Source: Desulfocapsa sp.
Lineage (GTDB): Bacteria; Desulfobacterota; Desulfobulbia; Desulfobulbales; Desulfocapsaceae
DNA: 8,334 nt
Assembly (NCBI GenBank): GCA_029942265.1
Contig: JAOZTO010000084.1
Location: 1 to 8,334 of the forward strand
Reading direction: 5' to 3'
Part shown: piece by piece, positions 1 to 4,717 of the stretch
Layout of the letters: each line of letters opens with the position of its first letter
Numbering within the stretch: the stretch's first letter is position 1
Program-made: the position numbers and the translations under genes
Notes under the pieces: generated by a model
Database searches by the model: none
Seen by the model: only the letters and a program-made list of their open reading frames with translations
Told to the model about the DNA's origin: nothing

Positions 1-237
1 GCGAACCTGGGGCACTATCCAAACATTTACAGTTCAGTGGTTGATCCTATTTTTGCCCCAACTCGAATGTTTACTTTTGACAAGCAAAAAAAAACCTTTC
101 TTTTCAAGACAACAGGCAAATACTCGCTTATCGTTATTTCTGCATCTAATACAATAAGACAATAAAATGTTATACCTGCATGAGTTCACTACTATTACTA
201 TGACAGCAAATCACAAGACTCATCTACTCGTATTTTA
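1..237. other. Upstream non-coding region, possible 3' end of a gene
   Basis: No convincing gene is seen here. Plus-strand frame 1 is open from the window edge to a TAA at 163-165 (54 codons) and could be the C-terminal tail of a gene starting outside the window. Frame 2 is also open for a similar length, so the open frame alone proves little, and I do not recognise the translated tail. The rest, 166-237, is AT-rich leader upstream of glcD. A weak sigma-70-like pair, ATGACA (200-205) and TCTACT (223-228) with a 17-bp spacer, is present but less convincing than the sigma-54-like element just downstream. Confidence 0.3.
8..60. repeat. 7-bp inverted repeat TGGGGCA / TGCCCCA
   Basis: Perfect 7-bp arms lie at 8-14 and 54-60 with a 39-bp spacer. 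They are roughly 200-255 bp upstream of the start point expected from the sigma-54-like promoter at 238-253. That is within the range where activators of the NtrC family bind, but a 7-bp repeat can occur by chance and the spacing is not an integral number of helical turns that I can verify as functional. Confidence 0.2.
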
Positions 238-253
238 TGGACTGTATCTTGCA
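238..253 (+). promoter_or_regulatory. Sigma-54-type -24/-12 promoter for glcDF
   Basis: The element reads TGGACTG-N4-TTGCA. The invariant GG (239-240) and GC (251-252) are separated by exactly 10 bp, as sigma-54 promoters require, and the -12 block TTGCA is a full match. The -24 block matches TGG and the final G but not the central CAC. Transcription would begin near 263-264, giving a leader of about 30 nt with the ribosome binding site AGGAG at 283-287. An NtrC-family activator (DctD) is encoded in the same window. The match is by eye and the promoter is not proven. Confidence 0.5.
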
Positions 254-282
254 AAAAGATTCTACTTACTAATTTTTCAACA

Positions 283-287
283 AGGAG
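283..287 (+). promoter_or_regulatory. Shine-Dalgarno site of glcD
   Basis: AGGAG lies 7 nt ahead of the ATG at 295 and fixes that start codon for glcD. It is the strongest ribosome binding site of the plus-strand operon; glcF has none comparable. Confidence 0.8.
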
Positions 288-294
288 TTGCAGC

Positions 295-1680
295 ATGATT
301 GAAGACCAAATACTACACAAGTTAGAAGAGATAGTCGGCAGTGCCAATATCTCCTGCGAAAAAGCTGATAAAATCACCCATTCATACGATGCCACACAGC
401 AAAGCTATCTGCCCGACGTAGTTGTTTACGCAGAAAACACAGCACAGGTTGTAAACATAGTACAACTTGCCAATAAAGAAAAGATTCCGATATTACCACG
501 GGGTGCCGGAAGCGGTTTTACAGGAGGCACGCTTCCTGTACATGGTGGTATTGTGCTGGTGTTGACACGGATGAACAGAATCATTGATATTGACACAGAC
601 AACCTGACGGCAATTGTGGAACCTGGCGTAGTTACGGGGCAATTCCAAAAAGCTGTCGAAAAACTCGGTCTCTTTTATCCGCCCGATCCAGCATCACTGG
701 CTTTTAGTACTCTTGGCGGTAATGTGGCGGAATGTGCAGGTGGGCCTCGTTGTGTTAAGTATGGAGTCACCAAAGATTATATCCTGGGACTTACGATTGT
801 AACACCCACAGGTGATGTTATCCGCACTGGTGGACGCACTATGAAAAATGTTGTCGGATATGACCTTACAAAACTATTTGTTGGTTCTGAAGGAACCTTG
901 GGGATTGCCACAGAAATAACACTCAAACTCATTCCCAAGCCCGAAGCCAAAAAGACCATGCTTGTCTATTTTGAAACAATCGATGGGGCGGCTCAAGCGG
1001 TCTCCAATATCATTAAAAACAAAATTATCCCAACTACGCTTGAATTTCTTGACGCGGCAACCATTGATTGTGTACGTCAGGGGTCCGGCCTCGATATCCC
1101 CCAATCCTGCCATGCCATTCTTATCATAGAAGTAGATGGAGACGCAGATATTCTTGATAAACAGACCCGTAAAATATTAGAAATTGTGGAACCATCAGGA
1201 GTCATTGATACACAAATCGCCCATACCCATGAGGAATCTGAAGCAATATGGTCAATCAGGCGAAATGTCAGTCCTAGTCTGCGTAAAATCAATCCTGACA
1301 AGTTCAATGAAGACATAGTAGTACCACGTTCAAAAGTACCGGACATGATCCGTGCCATTGAAAAAATTTCTAAGGAATTCAATGTGCCTATTATTAATTT
1401 TGGTCACGCAGGTGATGGCAATATCCATGTGAATCTCATGGTGGATCTGAAGCAAAATGGTATGAAAGAAACTGCCCACAAAGCTCTGGACAAACTCTTC
1501 TTAGCTGTTGTAGAGATGAATGGATCAATCAGTGGCGAGCATGGCATAGGTATTGCGAAATCGCCATATCTCAGCATGGAAGTTGATGAGTGTACAATAT
1601 CCTACATGAAGACAATCAAACGAATTTTTGACCCGAACGGTATCATGAATCCAGGAAAAATATTCTCACAAGATGCGTAA
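295..1680 (+). CDS. glcD: FAD-linked 2-hydroxyacid oxidase/dehydrogenase, GlcD family
   Basis: This is the flavoprotein subunit of a 2-hydroxyacid oxidoreductase (glycolate, D-lactate or similar), which passes electrons to the Fe-S partner encoded next to it. The 461 residues are a usual length for the family. An N-terminal PCMH-type FAD-binding domain (about residues 38-215) carries the glycine-rich flavin motif PRGAGSGFTGG at 68-78, the family motif with GGNVAECAGGPR, and GSEGTLGI. The C-terminal FAD-oxidase domain carries GHAGDGNIH at 370-378, which holds conserved His and Asp residues, then SGEHGIG at 413-419 and the terminal DPNGIMNPGK motif. The ATG is fixed by AGGAG. The gene overlaps nothing and glcF follows 6 bp later. 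No GlcE homologue is present, so the substrate cannot be stated; D-lactate is at least as likely as glycolate in an anaerobe. Confidence 0.93.
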   Translation: MIEDQILHKLEEIVGSANISCEKADKITHSYDATQQSYLPDVVVYAENTAQVVNIVQLANKEKIPILPRGAGSGFTGGTLPVHGGIVLVLTRMNRIIDIDTDNLTAIVEPGVVTGQFQKAVEKLGLFYPPDPASLAFSTLGGNVAECAGGPRCVKYGVTKDYILGLTIVTPTGDVIRTGGRTMKNVVGYDLTKLFVGSEGTLGIATEITLKLIPKPEAKKTMLVYFETIDGAAQAVSNIIKNKIIPTTLEFLDAATIDCVRQGSGLDIPQSCHAILIIEVDGDADILDKQTRKILEIVEPSGVIDTQIAHTHEESEAIWSIRRNVSPSLRKINPDKFNEDIVVPRSKVPDMIRAIEKISKEFNVPIINFGHAGDGNIHVNLMVDLKQNGMKETAHKALDKLFLAVVEMNGSISGEHGIGIAKSPYLSMEVDECTISYMKTIKRIFDPNGIMNPGKIFSQDA

Positions 1681-1686
1681 GAAAAC

Positions 1687-2937
1687 ATGAACACAAACAA
1701 AACATTAAAAGATTACACAGCAGAAATACAAGCATGTGTGAAGTGTGGTGGTTGTCAGGCTCATTGCCCTGTTTACGGTTCTACCCACAGAGAAGGTGGG
1801 GTTGCAAGGGGAAAAATCACCCTTGCCGCATCATTGCTCGCAGGTGAAATTGATCTCGACAAACGTCTTCGTGAAGATATCAGCCTTTGCCTTATGTGTG
1901 GTTCCTGTGTGAACAAGTGTCCAAACAAAGTTCCGACACATGAGATAGTTGGTGCCATCAGAAGAGAAATTACGGACAACCGTGGCCTCTCCATTATAGG
2001 GAAGGCGGTTTCAACTGTGATAGGACATCCAAAGGTACTTAAAACCCTTGCTAAAAGCGGCTCTGTTCTTTCCTCTGTGTTCCTTACAAAAGTTCCATCA
2101 GCAAGTGGCTTGAGATTGCGCTTTCCAAGCCCAATAATGGCAAAACGAACACTGCCTCAAGTGGCATTTAAAAATCTCTTTGAACGGTATCCTGAGTTTA
2201 TTGAGGGCGATCCAAAGAAACCTGTGGTGGGTATTTTTTCAGGCTGTTCCACAACCTATCTTTATCCCGATACTGGGGTTGCAATGATCGAGATTCTCAA
2301 ACATTTTGGTTATTCAATATATTTTCCACGTTCCCAGGTCTGCTGCGGTATTCCAGCACTTTCCACTGGCAATGGAAAACTTGTCGAAAAACTTGCCGCA
2401 ACTAATATAAGTAGTTTTACAAACCATTCAGTTGAGTATATTCTCACCTGCTGTGCCTCATGTAATGGCGGAATCGGCGAACATTATAAATCCATGACGG
2501 GTAACACTGGTGAATTCACGGACAAAGTAATGGATATCCACGTCTTTTTAAAACAACAGGGACTATTTGATCTTTTTGAAAAAATGGTTCCATGGGAAAA
2601 CCCCACCCGTGTGACCTATCACGATCCTTGCCACCTTAAAACCCAGGGCATCACAAAAGAGCCTCGGGATTTGCTTAAAGTATTACCAAATGTTGATTAT
2701 GTTGAAATGGAAGGAGCTGATCTTTGCTGCGGCCTTGGCGGAACATTCTCTGTATATAATTATGAGTACAGCAAACAGATTGGCGCACGCAAAATAGCTG
2801 GTCTTGCAGAAAGCGAGGCGACACAGATAGCCACCGCCTGCCCAGGTTGTATTATGCAGTTACAAGATTCTATTAATCACGCAGAACTTCCTGTTAAAGC
2901 GGTGCATATTTTAGATTTGCTTAAAGAAGCTTTGTAA
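1687..2937 (+). CDS. glcF: Fe-S electron-transfer subunit of 2-hydroxyacid oxidase, GlcF family
   Basis: This is the iron-sulfur partner of the flavoprotein and probably relays electrons to the membrane quinone pool or another carrier. Two [4Fe-4S] ferredoxin motifs lie near the N terminus: C17-C20-C23-C27P and C68-C71-C74-C78P. Two cysteine-rich (CCG) domains follow. The first uses C187, C219-C220 and C256-x2-C259; the second uses C315, C347-C348 and C385-x2-C388. All key cysteines are present. The 416 residues fit the GlcF size. The start is the ATG 6 bp after the glcD stop. No strong ribosome site precedes it, which suggests translational coupling to glcD. Related two-domain proteins include the LutA and heterodisulfide reductase (HdrD) families, but pairing with a GlcD homologue favours the GlcF role. 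Confidence 0.92.
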   Translation: MNTNKTLKDYTAEIQACVKCGGCQAHCPVYGSTHREGGVARGKITLAASLLAGEIDLDKRLREDISLCLMCGSCVNKCPNKVPTHEIVGAIRREITDNRGLSIIGKAVSTVIGHPKVLKTLAKSGSVLSSVFLTKVPSASGLRLRFPSPIMAKRTLPQVAFKNLFERYPEFIEGDPKKPVVGIFSGCSTTYLYPDTGVAMIEILKHFGYSIYFPRSQVCCGIPALSTGNGKLVEKLAATNISSFTNHSVEYILTCCASCNGGIGEHYKSMTGNTGEFTDKVMDIHVFLKQQGLFDLFEKMVPWENPTRVTYHDPCHLKTQGITKEPRDLLKVLPNVDYVEMEGADLCCGLGGTFSVYNYEYSKQIGARKIAGLAESEATQIATACPGCIMQLQDSINHAELPVKAVHILDLLKEAL

Positions 2938-2950
2938 ATGTTTATTTACA
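2933..2950. terminator. AT-rich hairpin at the glcF 3' end (weak)
   Basis: Perfect 7-bp arms TGTAAAT (2933-2939) and ATTTACA (2944-2950) flank a 4-nt loop. The hairpin overlaps the glcF stop codon and sits between two convergent genes. It lacks a GC-rich stem and a T-tract on either strand, so a role as a bidirectional terminator is only a guess. Confidence 0.22.
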
Positions 2951-2955
2951 CACAT

Positions 2956-3222
2956 TCAAGTCTCACTATGCAATTTAATAGCTAATCTTTTGCATAAATC
3001 ATCATAATAATCACATTCTCGTACACATTCCTCAACTTTGCTTCTTACAGGTTTGACTTTTGCATCAACATCTGTTTTGAGACAGACATTACAACAATCC
3101 TCTAATGCATATGCGCATTTGTTGATTTCCTTGTTGTACTCTGTTTCCCCTAACACAGAACATGGCATCATCACGAAGAGCAGGAACAACCCCACCAGAA
3201 CACTCACATATTTACAATTCAT
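2956..3222 (-). CDS. Small secreted cysteine-rich protein, unknown function
   Basis: I do not recognise a family. The 88-residue product starts with a classic signal peptide (MNCK, then a hydrophobic run to about residue 22) with a likely signal peptidase I site after VLG. The mature part of about 63 residues is charged and has seven cysteines: one, then a CCxxC cluster, then three more spaced through a C-x3-C-x6-C segment. Disulfide bonds in the periplasm, a cofactor site or metal binding are possible. The ATG at 3222 is chosen because GGAG precedes it by about 7 nt; the frame continues upstream to a TTG with no such site. The gene converges on glcF 18 bp away and lies downstream of the other small secreted gene across a 178-bp gap that contains the long hairpin. 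Confidence 0.72.
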   Translation of the reverse strand: MNCKYVSVLVGLFLLFVMMPCSVLGETEYNKEINKCAYALEDCCNVCLKTDVDAKVKPVRSKVEECVRECDYYDDLCKRLAIKLHSET

Positions 3223-3264
3223 TTTGTATCTCCGTTTCAATGTAAGCGTCCAATTAACCGCACC

Positions 3265-3293
3265 TTGCTTTATCAAACTCCTGTCCCTATAAG
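3265..3293 (+). promoter_or_regulatory. Possible plus-strand sigma-70 promoter entering the hairpin
   Basis: TTGCTT (3265-3270) and TATAAG (3288-3293) are separated by exactly 17 bp. The -10 block matches the consensus at 5 of 6 positions, the -35 block at only 3 of 6. Transcription would start near 3300, inside the left arm, and would still include most of the hairpin stem. This is the only candidate I see for expressing that structure as an RNA, and it could be chance. Confidence 0.25.
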
Positions 3294-3305
3294 TGTTTCA
3301 GGGAC
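3283..3305. repeat. Short inverted repeat GTCCCT / AGGGAC
   Basis: Perfect 6-bp arms at 3283-3288 and 3300-3305 enclose an 11-nt loop. It sits at the left foot of the long hairpin (3290-3396) and its right arm is shared with that stem, so the two folds exclude each other at the base. Confidence 0.5.
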
Positions 3306-3396
3306 GCCGCCATGTGCGATCTTGAAGTGCACGATAATACATGTTGGTATATCGGGTACTTCGAGATCGTGCAGGGTGGTGTTCATGGAGCGCTTA
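3290..3396 (+). ncRNA. Long imperfect hairpin, candidate structured RNA or palindromic mobile element
   Basis: Arms 3290-3336 and 3350-3396 pair over 47 consecutive positions with no insertion or deletion, around a 13-nt loop (3337-3349). Read as plus-strand RNA there are 34 Watson-Crick pairs, 10 G-U wobbles (at 3294, 3296, 3298, 3303, 3306, 3309, 3315, 3316, 3323, 3329) and 3 purine-purine mismatches (3301, 3312, 3331). Read on the minus strand the ten wobbles would all be A-C mismatches, so the structure strongly favours plus-strand RNA, or plus-strand single-stranded DNA. It fills the gap between two minus-strand genes and ends 4 bp short of the stop codon of the upstream one. It could be a small RNA, a MITE-like or REP-like palindromic element, or a remnant of one. 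No reverse transcriptase, transposase or integrase is in the window. The structure is certain; the class is not. Confidence 0.55.
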
Positions 3397-3400
3397 CGTT

Positions 3401-3886
3401 TCAATTATACAACTCTCCCTCTATGCATTGAAGGTACATTCTTTCTCCAAATTGCCTGATTGCAATTTGCTTACTGACATCATATCCGTACCTAGGAGTC
3501 TTGTAGGATTCAATAATCATTTTCAAAACAGTGCGCGATTCAATCTCTGCCTCACACCTCGATAAATTACTGATAACAACATTTGAAATATTTTCACCAA
3601 TGTGTTGCCTAGCATCCATTGTTACGTTTGCTATTTGCCGTATTTCCTGACAATATTCCAGCTTTCCCTGCGTTTTCTTAAACAATTTATCGGCTCGCGA
3701 TTCTGTGTTGGTCTGTAATGATTCCATTGTGGGAACCAATTCTGTAACAGTATCATACTCAACAACATCATCTACACCAAGGGGTGCAGGATATTCCTTA
3801 GTCGCTTCATCCTGTGCATTACTGGATAACGTAAAAACCATGAGTACAAGCAAAACAAGAAATATGTTAAAAAAATATTTTTTCAT
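3401..3886 (-). CDS. Secreted protein of unknown function
   Basis: I do not recognise a family. The 161-residue product begins with MKK and a long hydrophobic stretch ending in SSNA, a clear signal peptide with a predicted cut after Ala before QDEATK. The mature part has an acidic, proline-containing N-terminal segment followed by a probably helical region with three cysteines (in EYCQE, SRCEA and LQCIE contexts), so at most one internal disulfide plus a free thiol, or dimer formation. The ATG at 3886 is preceded by a weak GGA about 8 nt upstream; a TTG six codons earlier has no ribosome site and would spoil the signal peptide start. An extended -10 promoter lies 28 bp upstream. It probably forms a pair with the second secreted protein downstream. 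Confidence 0.7.
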   Translation of the reverse strand: MKKYFFNIFLVLLVLMVFTLSSNAQDEATKEYPAPLGVDDVVEYDTVTELVPTMESLQTNTESRADKLFKKTQGKLEYCQEIRQIANVTMDARQHIGENISNVVISNLSRCEAEIESRTVLKMIIESYKTPRYGYDVSKQIAIRQFGERMYLQCIEGELYN

Positions 3887-3913
3887 ACTGTTTTTCCAAA
3901 TCAAAGAGCGTTC

Positions 3914-3922
3914 TATATAACA
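3914..3922 (-). promoter_or_regulatory. Extended -10 promoter for the secreted-protein genes
   Basis: On the minus strand the sequence is TGTTATATA: an extended -10 TG, one base, then TATATA (3919 down to 3914). There is no good -35 box at 16-18 bp, which is typical when an extended -10 is used. Transcription would start near 3907, leaving about 20 nt before the ATG at 3886. A 15-bp palindrome covers the -35 zone. Confidence 0.4.
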
Positions 3923-3931
3923 ATATCCTAC

Positions 3932-3946
3932 ATCTGAATTTCAGAT
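3932..3946. promoter_or_regulatory. 15-bp palindrome, candidate operator
   Basis: ATCTGAA-T-TTCAGAT is a perfect 7-1-7 palindrome. It lies where the -35 box would be for the promoter at 3914-3922 (roughly -25 to -39 from the predicted start), a typical place for a dimeric regulator. It also lies between the mazF stop and that promoter and could be a simple RNA hairpin, but it lacks a T-tract for termination. Confidence 0.35.
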
Positions 3947-3989
3947 TACCTCAGTTTTATGGGGAGGCCACGGGATGATTGTAGATAGG

Positions 3990-4313
3990 TTATTTACAGA
4001 ACATCTCTTGCAATATGACCAATGTTTGATTCTGCGCTTTTGTACTGATGCTTCCAAGATTCTGAACAAGTCTTTTTTTATCTACTGTTCGTATTTGATC
4101 TAAAACTATTTGCCCTTTCTTTTTTTGAAAAATACAAGATATTCGTGTAGGATATTTCCTCCCTTTTGTCGTCATGGGAGCTATAATAACTGTTCCAATA
4201 TAACGATTCATTTCATCTGGTGAGATAATTAAACAAGGTCTTGTCTTTTGAAATTCGTGTCCAATTGTTGGGTCAAGAGTTACCAGACAAACATCAAATC
4301 GTTTTACTTCCAT
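3990..4313 (-). CDS. mazF: MazF/PemK-type mRNA interferase toxin
   Basis: This is a ribosome-independent endoribonuclease toxin that cleaves single-stranded mRNA at short motifs. Free toxin halts translation; the cognate antitoxin encoded just upstream neutralises it. The 107-residue length is typical. The PemK/MazF core is clear: the KTRPCLIIS segment with Arg25, then VIIAPMTT with Thr48, which match the catalytic Arg and Thr of MazF enzymes. The DQIRTVDKKRL block and the following LGSIS segment are also family hallmarks. The ATG at 4313 overlaps the end of mazE by 10 bp and is preceded by GGGAG at a 7-nt spacing. No residue loss or frameshift is seen, so it should be active. The cleavage motif cannot be read from the sequence. 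Confidence 0.93.
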   Translation of the reverse strand: MEVKRFDVCLVTLDPTIGHEFQKTRPCLIISPDEMNRYIGTVIIAPMTTKGRKYPTRISCIFQKKKGQIVLDQIRTVDKKRLVQNLGSISTKAQNQTLVILQEMFCK

Positions 4314-4555
4314 TCCCAGTCTCCCTCATCCCATTGTGTAGATAAGGCAGAATCAAGTAATGTGCCATCTTTGTTTGAAGCCATTATTTTAAATGCTTTC
4401 TTCCAATTTGCACGTGGATTAACAGGAGATTTAAGAATTAATTCGTGATTACGAACCTCGATTTCAACTTCAGTATGAAACCCACATTGTTCGAGTATTG
4501 GTTTTGGAAGACGAACGCCTTGAGAATTACCAATTTTAATAATAGATGCCCTCAT
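4304..4555 (-). CDS. mazE: MazE/AbrB-type antitoxin
   Basis: This is the antitoxin of the pair and presumably the autorepressor of the operon. The 83-residue protein has the swapped-hairpin AbrB/MazE DNA-binding fold at its N terminus, shown by IGNSQGVRLPKPIL (residues 8-21), close to the MazE signature. The C-terminal tail is acidic and aromatic (QWDEGDWEW), like the segment of MazE that inserts into the MazF dimer. The ATG at 4555 is chosen because AAGGTG precedes it by about 5 nt; the frame runs 33 codons further upstream through the promoter without a matching signal. The stop overlaps the mazF start, so the two are translationally coupled, antitoxin first. Confidence 0.92.
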   Translation of the reverse strand: MRASIIKIGNSQGVRLPKPILEQCGFHTEVEIEVRNHELILKSPVNPRANWKKAFKIMASNKDGTLLDSALSTQWDEGDWEWK

Positions 4556-4578
4556 GATTTCACCTTTGCAGTTAAATT

Positions 4579-4613
4579 TATTCGTACCTACAAAGTAATT
4601 CCATGAACGAATA
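4579..4613. promoter_or_regulatory. Inverted repeat over the mazEF promoter, candidate MazE operator
   Basis: Perfect 7-bp arms TATTCGT (4579-4585) and ACGAATA (4607-4613) are 28 bp apart centre to centre. Together they bracket the -10 box (4592-4597), and one arm abuts the -35 box. MazE-type antitoxins repress their own promoter through such repeats, so this is the natural candidate site; binding is inferred. Confidence 0.42.
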
Positions 4614-4620
4614 CTGTCAA
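4592..4620 (-). promoter_or_regulatory. Sigma-70 promoter of mazEF
   Basis: Minus-strand TTGACA (4620-4615) is a perfect -35 box. It is followed by a 17-bp spacer and TACTTT (4597-4592), which keeps the first two and last bases of the -10 consensus. Transcription would start about 30 bp before the mazE ATG. This supports mazEF being transcribed independently of the TAXI operon upstream. Confidence 0.55.
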
Positions 4621-4651
4621 TGATTTTCTGGGAAAGTCTATAATAGCATAT

Positions 4652-4709
4652 CACCCTTCAAGAAAAATATCCAACCATCCCCTCCTCACACTTCACACGC
4701 CACCCTTCA
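4652..4709. repeat. Three short direct repeats between the TAXI gene and mazE
   Basis: CACCCTTCA occurs at 4652-4660 and 4701-4709, and a one-mismatch copy CACACTTCA at 4687-4695. On the minus strand these read TGAAGGGTG or TGAAGTGTG. They lie upstream of the mazEF -35 box and downstream of the TAXI stop. They may be regulator sites or simple low-complexity sequence. No convincing terminator hairpin is visible here. Confidence 0.3.
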
Positions 4710-4717
4710 TAAAAAAT

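Noticed and set aside
200..228. Sigma-70-like promoter ATGACA-N17-TCTACT for glcDF
   Set aside because: The -10 box matches only 4 of 6 positions. The sigma-54-like element downstream has stricter spacing and a better position, so it was preferred, though both could exist.
777..1382. Antisense open frames on the minus strand within glcD
   Set aside because: They have no recognisable protein features or ribosome sites, and they lie entirely opposite a well-supported enzyme gene.
3273..3386. A 37-codon ATG-started frame on the minus strand running through the long hairpin
   Set aside because: It has no ribosome binding site and its two halves are just the two arms of the palindrome, so the open frame is probably a by-product of the repeat. 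It remains possible only if a translated short peptide is detected.
3290..3396. Integron attC site or retron msr-msd as the identity of the hairpin
   Set aside because: The ends do not show the RYYYAAC / GTTRRRY core sites of attC, no integrase is present, and no reverse transcriptase is encoded in the window.
3038..3565. Plus-strand open frames opposite the small secreted-protein genes
   Set aside because: The minus-strand frames have signal peptides and sensible starts, while the plus-strand translations look like composition artefacts.
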